Source: Nocardioides okcheonensis
Lineage (GTDB): Bacteria > Actinomycetota > Actinomycetes > Propionibacteriales > Nocardioidaceae
Direction: 5' to 3'
Assembly: GCF_020991065.1 (NCBI RefSeq)
Contig: NZ_CP087710.1
Coordinates: 3,782,001 to 3,846,000, forward strand
Length of the DNA stretch: 64,000 nt
Made by a program: the position numbers and the translations under genes. Within the stretch, counting starts at the first letter, position 1; each line of letters starts with the position of its first letter. Below the pieces are notes generated by a model. That model was not told where the DNA came from, did not search any database, and saw only the letters and a list, made by a program, of their open reading frames with translations. Shown piece by piece: positions 34,335 to 42,385 of the stretch.

Positions 34335-35410
34335 GTCAGCGCGGGGGGAGCGGCGGGGCGGTAGGCGCGGACCAGGCCGGTCACGCGGAGGTGCACGGTG
34401 TCGCCGGTGGCCGGGTGGCGTACGCCCGCCATGCGGGCGAGGACCGACGTGCCGTCGTCGAGACGGACCTGCACGGCGCAGTCGTGGCCGTAGTAGCTGA
34501 GCTCCTCGACCGTGCCGCGGACGCCCTCGGCGTGGGCGAGGTCGACGTAGATCTGCTCGGGGCGGATCATCAGCGACACCGGTCCGGAGCCGGGCTCGGT
34601 GAGGACCACCTCGCCGAGCGCGCACTGCGCGCGGCTCGCGGTGGCGGTGCCGGGGAGGACCACGGCGCGGCCGACGAACTCCGCGACCTGCGGGTCGGAG
34701 GGGGAGAGGTAGACCTCGCTCGGGCTCGCCGACTGCACCAGCCGGCCCGAGCGCATCACCGCGACCTGGTCGGCGAGGGACAGCGCCTCGTTCTGGTCGT
34801 GGGTGACGAGCAGCGCGGTCGTGTTGCTCGCCGCGAGGGCGCGGCGCACGGCCAGGGAGGTGGTGCCGCGCAGGCTGGCGTCGAGGGAGGAGAACGGTTC
34901 GTCCAGCAGCACCACCGCGGGCTTGGGGGCGAGCGACCGGGCGAGGGCGACCCGCTGCTGCTGGCCTCCGGAGAGCTCGTCGGGGCGACGGTGCCGGAAG
35001 TCGGCGGGGAGCTCGACGAGGTCGAGCATCTCCGCGACGCGGTCGTCGCGCTCGCGCCCGCGCTCCTCGCGCGGCAGGCCGAAGGCGATGTTGGCGGCGA
35101 CGTCGAGGTGGGGGAACAGCGCGCCCTCCTGCGGGACGTAGCCCACCCGGCGCACCTGCGGCGGCATCGGCTTCACGCCGTCGCCGGCGACGACGGTGTC
35201 GCCGAACGCGATGGTGCCGGCGTCGGGCAGCAGGAAGCCCGCGATCAGGCGCAGCAGGGTCGTCTTGCCGCAGCCGGACGGGCCGAGGACGGTCGTGAAC
35301 GACCCGTGCGGGACCTGCAGCGACACCTCGTCGACGGCACGCGTGGACGTACGGCCGGGGCCGCCCGCCGCGAACGTCTTGGTGACGCCGGTGATCGTCA
35401 GGGAGCTCAT
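34331..35410 (-). CDS. fbpC: Ferric iron ABC transporter ATP-binding protein
   Basis: 359 residues. Walker A GPSGCGKTT (about 43-51), Q-loop VPQEGALFPHLDVAANIAFG, signature LSGGQQQRVALARSLA, Walker B VVLLDEPFSSLD, switch His in LLVTHDQNEA, and a C-terminal TOBE domain (MIRPEQIYVDLA). It powers import by the FbpB permease. It is coupled by ATGA overlap to fbpB and by GTGA overlap to the adenylation gene. Confidence 0.92.
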   Translation of the reverse strand: MSSLTITGVTKTFAAGGPGRTSTRAVDEVSLQVPHGSFTTVLGPSGCGKTTLLRLIAGFLLPDAGTIAFGDTVVAGDGVKPMPPQVRRVGYVPQEGALFPHLDVAANIAFGLPREERGRERDDRVAEMLDLVELPADFRHRRPDELSGGQQQRVALARSLAPKPAVVLLDEPFSSLDASLRGTTSLAVRRALAASNTTALLVTHDQNEALSLADQVAVMRSGRLVQSASPSEVYLSPSDPQVAEFVGRAVVLPGTATASRAQCALGEVVLTEPGSGPVSLMIRPEQIYVDLAHAEGVRGTVEELSYYGHDCAVQVRLDDGTSVLARMAGVRHPATGDTVHLRVTGLVRAYRPAAPPALT

Positions 35411-36948
35411 GGGGTGGCCTCCTGGAGGGAGAGTCGCTCCTGCCGCATGAGCAGCACCGTCGCGGGGATCGAGACGAGCACCAGCAGGAGGGCGTAGGGG
35501 GCGGCTGCTCCGTAGCGGAGCTCGGAGGACGCCGACCAGAACTCGGTGGCCAGGGTCCGGGTGCCGATCGGGGAAAGCATCAGCGTGGCGGTCAGCTCGG
35601 TGGAGATGGCGAGGAACACCAGTGCGGCGCCGGCGCCGAGGCTGGGGGCGATGAGCGGCAGGGTGACCCGGCGCGCGGTGGCGAGCGGCCCGGTGCCGAG
35701 GCTGTGGGCGACGTCGTCGAGCACCGCCGGGGCCTGCTCCAGCCCGGCGCGGACGGTGACGACCGCACGTGGGAGGAAGAGGATGACGTAGGCCGCCACG
35801 AGCAGCGCGGCGGTCTGGTAGACCGGCGGCACGAGGCGCAGCGACGCGACCACGAGGGCCAGGCCTACGACGATGCCGGGCAGGGCGTTGGCGACGTAGG
35901 TGCTGCGCTCGATCAGGGTGGAGACCCGTCCGCGGTGGCGCACCGCGAGCCAGACGACCGGCACGGCGGCCACGGTCGCCGCGATCGCGCCGGCGAGCGC
36001 GAGGACGACGGTGGCGACCAGGGCCTCGGTGAGGTCGGCGAGCGGGAACTCGGTCGAGGTGCCCACCACGAGCCAGCGCACGAGGGACCAGGCCGGGACG
36101 CCGACCGCCAGCGCCACCACGCCGGCGAGGACCCCGAGCGTCGGCCAGCGCCACGCCCCGAGGGACAGCGGCACGCTGCTCCGGGCCGCGCCGCGTCCGA
36201 CCCGGGCGTACCGACGGTCGCCGCGCAGCCGCAGCTCGGCGAGCAGCAGGACGAGGCAGAGCAGGACCAGCACGCCGGCCATCGCGGTCGCGGCGGCGCC
36301 GTTGAAGGTCGAGCCGTACTGGTCGTAGATCGCGGTCGTGAAGGTCGGGAAGCGCAGCAGCGACAGCGCACCGAACTCCGCCAGGAGGTGGAGGCCGACC
36401 AGCAGCGCACCGCCCAGCAGCGCCGGGCGCAGCTGAGGCAGCACGACGGTCGCCAGCGTGCGGGCGCGGGAGTGCCCGAGCGACCACGCCGACTCCTCCA
36501 GCGCCGGGTCGAGCCGGCGCAGCATCGCGACCACGGGCAGGTAGACGAGCGGGTAGTAGGACAGCGTCACGACCAGGAACGCCCCGCCGAAGCCGTGGAC
36601 GCTGCGGTCGAGCGAGACCCAGGCGTAGCCGTTGACGAACGCCGGGACCGCGAGCGGTGCGACGAGCAGGCCGTGCCAGGCGCGCCGCCCCGGCAGGTCG
36701 GTGCGCTCGACGAGGACCGCCAGCACGACGCCGAGGGCGGCGGTCGCGGCCATGCAGGCCCCGGCGAGGGTGAGGGTGTTGCGCAGCAGCTCGCCGATCC
36801 GCGGGCGGGCCAGGAGCTGCCAGAGGTCGACGGGGCCGATCACCACGACGTAGGTCGCGACGTAGCCCAGCGGGACGAGCGCGAGCAGCGCGACGACCGC
36901 CCCCGCTGCCAGCAGCAGGGGCGGTGTGCGGCGCTCGGTGGCGCTCAG
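35407..36948 (-). CDS. fbpB: Ferric iron ABC transporter permease (two fused halves)
   Basis: 513 residues if started at 36948. Two homologous halves of about six helices each carry the EAA-type loops LEESAWSLGHSRARTLATVVLPQLRPALLGG and LDDVAHSLGTGPLATARRVTLPLIAPSLGAG that contact the ATPase, as in FbpB/SfuB. The start is odd: no ATG, GTG or TTG occurs in frame between the preceding gene and the first transmembrane helix. The best candidate is a CTG overlapping the fbpA stop (CTGA), the same overlap geometry as its neighbours. An internal GTG near 36845 would remove most of helix 1. Located in the cytoplasmic membrane. Confidence 0.9.
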   Translation of the reverse strand: MSATERRTPPLLLAAGAVVALLALVPLGYVATYVVVIGPVDLWQLLARPRIGELLRNTLTLAGACMAATAALGVVLAVLVERTDLPGRRAWHGLLVAPLAVPAFVNGYAWVSLDRSVHGFGGAFLVVTLSYYPLVYLPVVAMLRRLDPALEESAWSLGHSRARTLATVVLPQLRPALLGGALLVGLHLLAEFGALSLLRFPTFTTAIYDQYGSTFNGAAATAMAGVLVLLCLVLLLAELRLRGDRRYARVGRGAARSSVPLSLGAWRWPTLGVLAGVVALAVGVPAWSLVRWLVVGTSTEFPLADLTEALVATVVLALAGAIAATVAAVPVVWLAVRHRGRVSTLIERSTYVANALPGIVVGLALVVASLRLVPPVYQTAALLVAAYVILFLPRAVVTVRAGLEQAPAVLDDVAHSLGTGPLATARRVTLPLIAPSLGAGAALVFLAISTELTATLMLSPIGTRTLATEFWSASSELRYGAAAPYALLLVLVSIPATVLLMRQERLSLQEATP

Positions 36949-37973
36949 AGCAGTCCGGCCTCGGTCATCAGGTCGGTGACCTGCGGGCCGTTGAGGCTCG
37001 CCACGTCGACCTGCGGCGGGTCGAGCTCGTCGAACGGCTTCACGTCGGGGTTGAGGCTCGCGTCGGGGTTGAGCGGGTACTCCAGGGCGTACGACTCGGC
37101 CATCGCCTGCTGGGCCTCGGTGCCGGTGAGCCAGGTGATGAACTCCTCGGCGGCGTCCTGGTGCTCGCTGCTGGCGAGCATGCCGGCGCCGGAGATGCTC
37201 ACGAACGCGCCGGGGTCCTGGTTGCCGAAGAAGTGGAGCGCGGAGCTGTCGGAGTCCGAGCCGTTCTCCTCTCGGTCGCGGTACCAGTAGTAGTGGTAGG
37301 CGATGCCGGCGTCGACCTCGCCGGAGTCGACGGACTGCATGACGACGAGGTTGTTCTGGACGATCTCGCCGTTCTCCTTCAGCCCGGCCAGCCAGTCGGC
37401 CGTGGCCTGCTCGCCCTCGAGCTCGAGGACGGCGGAGACGATCGCCTGGAAGTCGGCACCCGTCGGCGAGAAGGCGACGCGGCCCTTCCACTCGGGCTTC
37501 GCGAAGTCCAGGATCGAGGCGGGCATGTCGGCCTCGGTCATCGAGTCCGTGTTGTACATCGCGACGGTCGAGCGGGCGAGGAAGCCGGTCCACGTCCGGT
37601 CGGCCGGGACGTACTGGTCGGGGATCGTCGCGGTCGCGCTGTCGGGCAGCTCGGCGAACAGGCCGGCGTTGTCGACGATGCTCATGGCCGGGGAGTTCTC
37701 GGTGAGGAACACGTCGGCGGGGGAGTCCTCGCCCTCCTCGACGATCTGGTTGGCCATCTCGAGGTCCTTGCCGTTGCGCAGCTCGACGTCGAGGCCCGAC
37801 TCCTCCTCGAACAGCGGCACCAGCTCGTCGAGCAGCTGCTCGTGCTGGGCGTTGTAGACGACCAGATCGGGGGAGCTGAACAGGCCGCACCCGGTCAGGG
37901 TGGAGGCGGTCAGGGTGACCGCGGCCAGCGAGACGGCGGCGCGGCGCAGGGTCGGACGCGAGGAAGACGACAC
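36945..37973 (-). CDS. fbpA: Iron ABC transporter substrate-binding lipoprotein
   Basis: 342 residues. A lipoprotein signal ends TLTGC (Cys29), then LVVYNAQHEQLLDELVPLFEEESG, the start of family-1 ferric-binding proteins. DADVFLTENSPAM-like and GIAYHYYWYRDREENG segments follow; the paired tyrosines of the latter (YHYYWY) are the usual Fe(III) ligands. It captures ferric iron outside the membrane and delivers it to FbpB. The GTG start has AGGA 8 nt upstream, and an IdeR/DtxR-like iron box sits 14 bp beyond, so expression should be repressed by iron. Confidence 0.92.
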   Translation of the reverse strand: MSSSSRPTLRRAAVSLAAVTLTASTLTGCGLFSSPDLVVYNAQHEQLLDELVPLFEEESGLDVELRNGKDLEMANQIVEEGEDSPADVFLTENSPAMSIVDNAGLFAELPDSATATIPDQYVPADRTWTGFLARSTVAMYNTDSMTEADMPASILDFAKPEWKGRVAFSPTGADFQAIVSAVLELEGEQATADWLAGLKENGEIVQNNLVVMQSVDSGEVDAGIAYHYYWYRDREENGSDSDSSALHFFGNQDPGAFVSISGAGMLASSEHQDAAEEFITWLTGTEAQQAMAESYALEYPLNPDASLNPDVKPFDELDPPQVDVASLNGPQVTDLMTEAGLL

Positions 37974-37987
37974 GAGGGATCCTTTTG

Positions 37988-38006
37988 TTTGCTTAGGCTC
38001 ACCTAA
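37988..38006 (-). promoter_or_regulatory. IdeR/DtxR iron box of the fbp operon
   Basis: TTAGGTGAGCCTAAGCAAA on the minus strand matches the consensus TTAGGTTAGGCTAACCTAA at 15 of 19 positions, including both conserved half-site cores, 14 bp before the fbpA start. Confidence 0.78.
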
Positions 38007-38085
38007 CTCTAGCGCCGCGCACCGTGCGGGACGGAATCGGGCCCGCCCGCCCGGACGGCCACGGCATGGGCTGGGTCACACCGAG

Positions 38086-38103
38086 GGTTAGCGATCGCTA
38101 ACC
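38086..38103. promoter_or_regulatory. Perfect 18-bp palindrome before the acyl-CoA dehydrogenase
   Basis: GGTTAGCGATCGCTAACC is perfectly self-complementary and, allowing a 1-nt bulge, extends to CCGAG/CTCGG. It ends 8 bp before the -10 at 38112, in the -35/spacer region, a repressor position typical of TetR-family lipid regulators. Confidence 0.7.
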
Positions 38104-38111
38104 TCGGCCGG

Positions 38112-38117
38112 TATCCT
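38112..38117 (+). promoter_or_regulatory. Predicted -10 element of the acyl-CoA dehydrogenase gene
   Basis: TATCCT, 7 nt before the ATG at 38125, directly downstream of the 18-bp palindrome. Confidence 0.5.
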
Positions 38118-38124
38118 CGCGGTC

Positions 38125-39321
38125 ATGACCTTCGAGCTGTCCCCCGAGCACGAGCAGTTCCGCCGCAGCGTCCGCGACTTCGCCGAGGCCGAGATCGCCC
38201 CGCACGCCGCCCAGTGGGACCGCGACCACCACTTCCCGACCGACGTCGTGCAGAAGATGGGCGCGCTCGGGCTGATGGGCCTCACCGCGCCGGAGGAGTT
38301 CGGCGGCGCCGGGATGGCCGGGGAGGACGGCGGCTTCACCTCGCTGTGCCTGGCGATCGAGGAGATCGGGCGGGTCGACCAGTCGATGGGCATCACGCTC
38401 GAGGCCGCGGTCGGGCTGGGCATCAACCCGATCCTCACCTACGGCACCGACGAGCAGAAGAAGACCTGGCTGCCCGACCTCGTCGCCGGCGAGAAGCTGG
38501 CCGGCTTCGGCCTCACCGAGCCCGGTGCCGGCTCCGACGCCGGGGCGACCCGCACCAAGGCGGTCCTCGAGGACGGCGAGTGGGTCGTCAACGGGGCCAA
38601 GCAGTTCATCACCAACTCCGGCTCCTCGATCACGTCGGTCGTGACGGTCACCGCCCGCACCGGCGAGCGCGCCGACGGCCGCCCGGAGATCTCGACGATC
38701 ATCGTCCCGTCCGGGACGCCCGGCTTCACCGCCGAGAAGGCCTACGACAAGCTCGGCTGGCACGCCTCCGACACCCACCCGCTGTCCTTCTCCGACGCCC
38801 GCGTGCCGGAGTCGAACCTGCTCGGCGAGCGCGGTCGCGGCTACGCCCAGTTCCTCGCCACCCTCGACGACGGCCGCGTCGCGATCGCCGCGCTCGCGGT
38901 CGGCTGCATCCAGGCCTGCCTCGACCTGTCGCTGCAGTACGCCGGCGAGCGGCAGACCTTCGGCGGCCCGATCGGTCGCAAGCAGGGCCTCGCCTTCCAG
39001 GTCTCCGACCTGCAGGTCATGCTCGACGCCTCGCGCCTGCTGACCTACAAGGCGGCTGCCATGAAGGACGCGATGGACGCCGGCAAGGACGTCTCGATGG
39101 CCGCCTTCAAGCAGGCTGCCGCCGTCGCCAAGCTCTACACCACCGAGTCGGCCGTGACCGCGACCCGCATCGCCACCCAGGTCTTCGGCGGCTACGGCTT
39201 CATGGAGGAGTACCCGGTCGTCCGGTTCTACCGCGACGCCAAGGTGCTCGAGATCGGCGAGGGCACCTCCGAGGTCCAGCGGATGCTCATCGCCCGGGGG
39301 CTCGGCCTGCCGGTCGAGTGA
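38125..39321 (+). CDS. Acyl-CoA dehydrogenase
   Basis: 398 residues. FAD/substrate motifs FGLTEPGAGSDAGATRT (about 128-144) and AKQFITNS, the C-terminal helical domain with RQTFGGPIGRKQGLAFQVSDLQ, FGGYGFMEEYPV, and the end segment EIGEGTSEVQRMLIARGL carrying the presumptive catalytic Glu (LEIGEG). It introduces the alpha-beta double bond in acyl-CoA thioesters and passes electrons to ETF. A perfect operator-like palindrome upstream suggests fatty-acid-responsive repression. It is transcribed alone; a 49-bp palindromic repeat follows 12 bp after the stop. Confidence 0.95.
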   Translation: MTFELSPEHEQFRRSVRDFAEAEIAPHAAQWDRDHHFPTDVVQKMGALGLMGLTAPEEFGGAGMAGEDGGFTSLCLAIEEIGRVDQSMGITLEAAVGLGINPILTYGTDEQKKTWLPDLVAGEKLAGFGLTEPGAGSDAGATRTKAVLEDGEWVVNGAKQFITNSGSSITSVVTVTARTGERADGRPEISTIIVPSGTPGFTAEKAYDKLGWHASDTHPLSFSDARVPESNLLGERGRGYAQFLATLDDGRVAIAALAVGCIQACLDLSLQYAGERQTFGGPIGRKQGLAFQVSDLQVMLDASRLLTYKAAAMKDAMDAGKDVSMAAFKQAAAVAKLYTTESAVTATRIATQVFGGYGFMEEYPVVRFYRDAKVLEIGEGTSEVQRMLIARGLGLPVE

Positions 39322-39333
39322 GGGGACTCCCCG

Positions 39334-39382
39334 CGACGGTGGAGCACCCGGCCGGACCTAGCGGCCGCGGGCTCCACTGATC
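39334..39382 (-). repeat. 49-bp palindromic repeat, copy C (inverted, diverged)
   Basis: CGACGGTGGAGC, a 25-nt centre containing GACC-TAGCGGCCGC, then a decayed right arm GCTCCACTGATC. It has the same length as copies A and B in inverse orientation; the arm CGACGGTGGAGC is identical. It may serve as terminator for the acyl-CoA dehydrogenase. Confidence 0.75.
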
Positions 39383-39420
39383 TCCCCCTCCCGACGGATC
39401 CCGGCGGGGCGCGGGCGTCG

Positions 39421-39426
39421 TACCCT
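39421..39426 (+). promoter_or_regulatory. Predicted -10 element of the histidine kinase operon
   Basis: TACCCT, 7 nt before the ATG at 39434. Confidence 0.45.
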
Positions 39427-39433
39427 CGCCCCC

Positions 39434-40780
39434 ATGCCCCGCCTGAGCCAGCGCCTGAGCCAGCGCCTGCTCGACTGGTTCGGCGTGGACGACGCGTGGG
39501 AGCGACCGCGCCCGCCGGTCGGGCGCCCGGACGCGGTGCTCGCCCTCACGGTGGAGTCGGTGAGCCTGCTCGCGCTCGAGCTGGTCCGCAGCTCCGGCGG
39601 CTTCGAGCACACCGACGTCCCGGTCTGGGCGCAGTGGCTGGCGGTCTCCAGCGGCGCCGCGCTGCTGCTCGGTCGCCGGCGCTGGCCGCTCACGGTGGCG
39701 CTCCTGGCGGCCGCGCACATGTTCGTCGCGGGCGTCACGATGCCCGAGGTGATGGGTCAGCTCTCGCTGCAGATCGTCTACTTCGTCGCCCTGCTGTCCG
39801 GGGTCGCGTGGGCCCGCGACCGCCGGGCGATGGTGGTCGTCGTCGGCACCATCGTGCTGTTCATGTTCGCCTGGATCGGGTGGCAGTTCGCCCTCGGCTC
39901 CTCGATCCAGGAGTGGCTCGACGACGAGGACCTGAGCGAGCAGATCGGGGTGTTCCCCCCGATCCCGGCCGCGATCGCCATCACCTTGCTGATCAACGTC
40001 ATCTACTTCGGCGGCGCGATCGTCGGCGGCGGCGTGTCCTGGCGGGCCGCGCGCCAGCGCCACCGGCTCCAGGAGCAGGCCAGCACCATCGCCGCCCAGG
40101 CCGGACGGCTGCGCGAGCAGGCCGTCGTCGACGAGCGGCTCAGGATCGCCCGCGAGCTCCACGACGTGGTCGCGCACGGGGTGTCCGCGATGGGCATCCA
40201 GGCCGGCGCCGCCCGCCGCGTCCTCGACCGCGACCCCGACGCCGCTCGCCGGGCGCTCGCGAACGTCGAGGACGCCTCCCGGGACGCCGTGACCCAGATG
40301 CGGCTGCTGCTCGGCACGCTGCGCGAGGGCGTCGGTGACCGGGCCGACGCCCCCGCCGACGACGCCGCGCGGGCGCCCGGGGCGACCGTCGCCGACCTCC
40401 CGTCGCTGGTCGCCGCCGTATCGGGGGAGGGCCTGTCGGTCAGCCTCGACGTGGTGCCCGACTGCGAGGTCGTCGCCGAACGCGTGCCGCGCGGCGTCGG
40501 GCTCGCGGTCTACCGCACCGTGCAGGAGGCGCTCGCCAACGTGCGCCGTCACTCCACCGCCGACGCCGTCTCGGTGGTGGTGCGGGTCGACGCGGAGGGC
40601 TCCTACGCCGAGGTGGAGGTGGTCGACAACGGGCGCTCGCGACACGGCACCTCGGGCAGCGGCCTGGGGCAGCTCGGCATCCGCGAGCGCGCCGCGACCC
40701 ACGGGGGGCACGTCGAGATCGGGCCGCGCGTCACCGGCGGCTACCGCGTCCGGGTGCGCTACCCGCTGGAGGGCCGGTGA
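39434..40780 (+). CDS. Sensor histidine kinase (NarL/DesK-type, HisKA_3)
   Basis: 448 residues. Five or six transmembrane helices (about 33-52, 67-80, 86-103, 112-125, 133-150, 180-200), then the HisKA_3 dimerisation box DERLRIARELHDVVAHGVS with the phospho-acceptor His243. The HATPase domain follows (YRTVQEALANVRRHS for the N box; GSGLGQLGIRERAATHGG for the G box). The integral sensor has no large outer loop, suggesting detection within the membrane as in DesK and LiaS-like kinases. The stop overlaps the response-regulator start (GTGA). Confidence 0.93.
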   Translation: MPRLSQRLSQRLLDWFGVDDAWERPRPPVGRPDAVLALTVESVSLLALELVRSSGGFEHTDVPVWAQWLAVSSGAALLLGRRRWPLTVALLAAAHMFVAGVTMPEVMGQLSLQIVYFVALLSGVAWARDRRAMVVVVGTIVLFMFAWIGWQFALGSSIQEWLDDEDLSEQIGVFPPIPAAIAITLLINVIYFGGAIVGGGVSWRAARQRHRLQEQASTIAAQAGRLREQAVVDERLRIARELHDVVAHGVSAMGIQAGAARRVLDRDPDAARRALANVEDASRDAVTQMRLLLGTLREGVGDRADAPADDAARAPGATVADLPSLVAAVSGEGLSVSLDVVPDCEVVAERVPRGVGLAVYRTVQEALANVRRHSTADAVSVVVRVDAEGSYAEVEVVDNGRSRHGTSGSGLGQLGIRERAATHGGHVEIGPRVTGGYRVRVRYPLEGR

Positions 40781-41448
40781 CCGAGCCGCTGAAGGTCCTG
40801 CTCGTCGACGACCACGCCATGGTGCGCTCCGGCTTCGCGATGGTGCTGTCGGTCGAGGACGACATCGAGGTGGTGGGCGAGGCGGCCGACGGGCTCCAGG
40901 CGCTGGAGCGGGCCCGTGAGGCACGACCCGACGTGGTGCTCATGGACGTCCAGATGCCGCGGATGGACGGGATCGAGGCCACCGGTCACCTGGTCGCCGA
41001 GGACCTCGGCCGCGTCGTCATCGTCACCACCTTCGACCGCGACGACTACCTCTTCGCAGCCCTCGAGGCGGGCGCGAGCGGGTTCCTGCTCAAGAACGCC
41101 GGCCCGGAGCAGCTGCTCGACGCCGTCCGCGCGGCCGGGCGCGGCCACGCGCTCCTCGCGCCGGAGGTGACCCGTCGGGTGATCGGCAAGATGGCCGCCG
41201 CGCGGTCGGGGACCGGCGCGGAGCGCCCCGAGCCGGCGGAGCTCGCCCGGCTCACCGCGCGCGAGCGGGAGGTGCTCGTGCTCCTCGGCCGCGGGCTGTC
41301 CAACGGCGAGGTGGCGGCCGAGCTCGTGCTGGGCGAGGCGACGGTCAAGACGCACGTGTCGAACGTGCTCGCCAAGCTGCACCTGCGCGACCGGGTGCAG
41401 GCCGTCGTCTTCGCCTACGAGGCCGGCCTCATCCACCCGACGGACTGA
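40777..41448 (+). CDS. LuxR-type (NarL family) response regulator
   Basis: 223 residues. Receiver domain 1-120 with acidic pair Asp11/Asp12, phospho-acceptor Asp57 in VVLMDVQMPRMDG and Lys in FLLKNAGP. The C-terminal GerE HTH is LTAREREVLVLLGRGLSNGEVAAELVLGEATVKTHVSNVLAKL (about 154-196). It is the cognate partner of the kinase just upstream, and the ABC exporter 55 bp downstream is its most likely target. Confidence 0.94.
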   Translation: MTEPLKVLLVDDHAMVRSGFAMVLSVEDDIEVVGEAADGLQALERAREARPDVVLMDVQMPRMDGIEATGHLVAEDLGRVVIVTTFDRDDYLFAALEAGASGFLLKNAGPEQLLDAVRAAGRGHALLAPEVTRRVIGKMAAARSGTGAERPEPAELARLTAREREVLVLLGRGLSNGEVAAELVLGEATVKTHVSNVLAKLHLRDRVQAVVFAYEAGLIHPTD

Positions 41449-41490
41449 CGGTTCCGTCGCGCGGGGGATCCCGCGGACGGCGCGCGCGCC

Positions 41491-41496
41491 TAGCGT
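41491..41496 (+). promoter_or_regulatory. Predicted -10 element of the ABC exporter genes
   Basis: TAGCGT, 7 nt before the ATG at 41504. This suggests the exporter has its own promoter, open to control by the adjacent response regulator. Confidence 0.45.
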
Positions 41497-41503
41497 CGTC
41501 GTC

Positions 41504-42385
41504 ATGTTGGAGATCAGGGAGCTCACCAGGCGGTTCGGCGACGCCACGGCAGTCGACCACGTGTCCTTCGAGGTGCCGGCCGGTCAGATGACCGGCTTCG
41601 TCGGCGCCAACGGCGCGGGCAAGACCACGACCATGCGGATGGTCATGGGCGTGCTCGGCATCGACGAGGGCGAGGTGCTGTGGCAGGGCCGTCCGATCAC
41701 GCGGCTCGACCGCCGCTCGATCGGCTACATGCCGGAGGAGCGCGGCCTCTACCCCAAGCAACCGATCCTCGACCAGCTCGTCTACGTCGCCCAGCTCAAG
41801 GGCATGGCGCGCACCGCCGCCCGCGCGGAGGTCACCGACCTGCTCGAGCGGTTCGGCCTGGGCGAGCGCGCCAAGGACCACCTGGAGAAGCTGTCGCTGG
41901 GCAACCAGCAGCGGGTCCAGATCATCGCGTCGGTGCTGCCGCGCCCCGCGGCGCTGGTGCTCGACGAGCCGTTCTCCGGCCTCGACCCGGTGGCCGTCGA
42001 CTCGATGGTCGACCTGCTGCGCGAGTACACCCGCGACGGCGTGCCCGTGCTGTTCTCCAGCCACCAGCTCGACCTCGTCGAGCGCCTGTGCGACCGGCTG
42101 GTCGTGCTGGCCCAGGGACGCCGGGTCGCCGCCGGGACGGTGTCGGAGCTGCGCGACGCGGGGGTGCCGCGCTTCCGGCTCGTCCTCGGCGGCGACGCCG
42201 GTTGGGTCCGCGACCACACCGGCCTCGACGTCCTCGACCTCGACGGCAGCACCGCGCTGGTCGAGGTCCACCACGAGGGCGCCGAGCAGCAGCTGATCAC
42301 CGAGGCGACCCGCAGGGGCGCCGTCCACGAGTTCGTCCGGGTCCGCCCGGCGCTCAGCGAGATCTACCGGGAGGCCACCGCATGA
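41504..42385 (+). CDS. ABC-2 type exporter ATP-binding protein
   Basis: 293 residues. Walker A GANGAGKTTTM (about 33-43), YMPEERGLYPKQPILDQLVY Q-loop region, signature LSLGNQQRVQII, Walker B ALVLDEPFSGLDP and switch SSHQLDLVERLC. The C-terminal DUF4162-like tail is typical of NatA-type ATPases (Na+ or drug export). It is coupled to the permease by ATGA overlap. Confidence 0.93.
   Translation: MLEIRELTRRFGDATAVDHVSFEVPAGQMTGFVGANGAGKTTTMRMVMGVLGIDEGEVLWQGRPITRLDRRSIGYMPEERGLYPKQPILDQLVYVAQLKGMARTAARAEVTDLLERFGLGERAKDHLEKLSLGNQQRVQIIASVLPRPAALVLDEPFSGLDPVAVDSMVDLLREYTRDGVPVLFSSHQLDLVERLCDRLVVLAQGRRVAAGTVSELRDAGVPRFRLVLGGDAGWVRDHTGLDVLDLDGSTALVEVHHEGAEQQLITEATRRGAVHEFVRVRPALSEIYREATA

Noticed and set aside
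33732..36487. Extended upstream frames of the acyltransferase segment and of fbpC
   Set aside because: They run through the adenylation and permease genes as Arg/Pro-rich antisense or off-frame translation. The true starts are set by domain limits and by the ATGA/GTGA overlaps.
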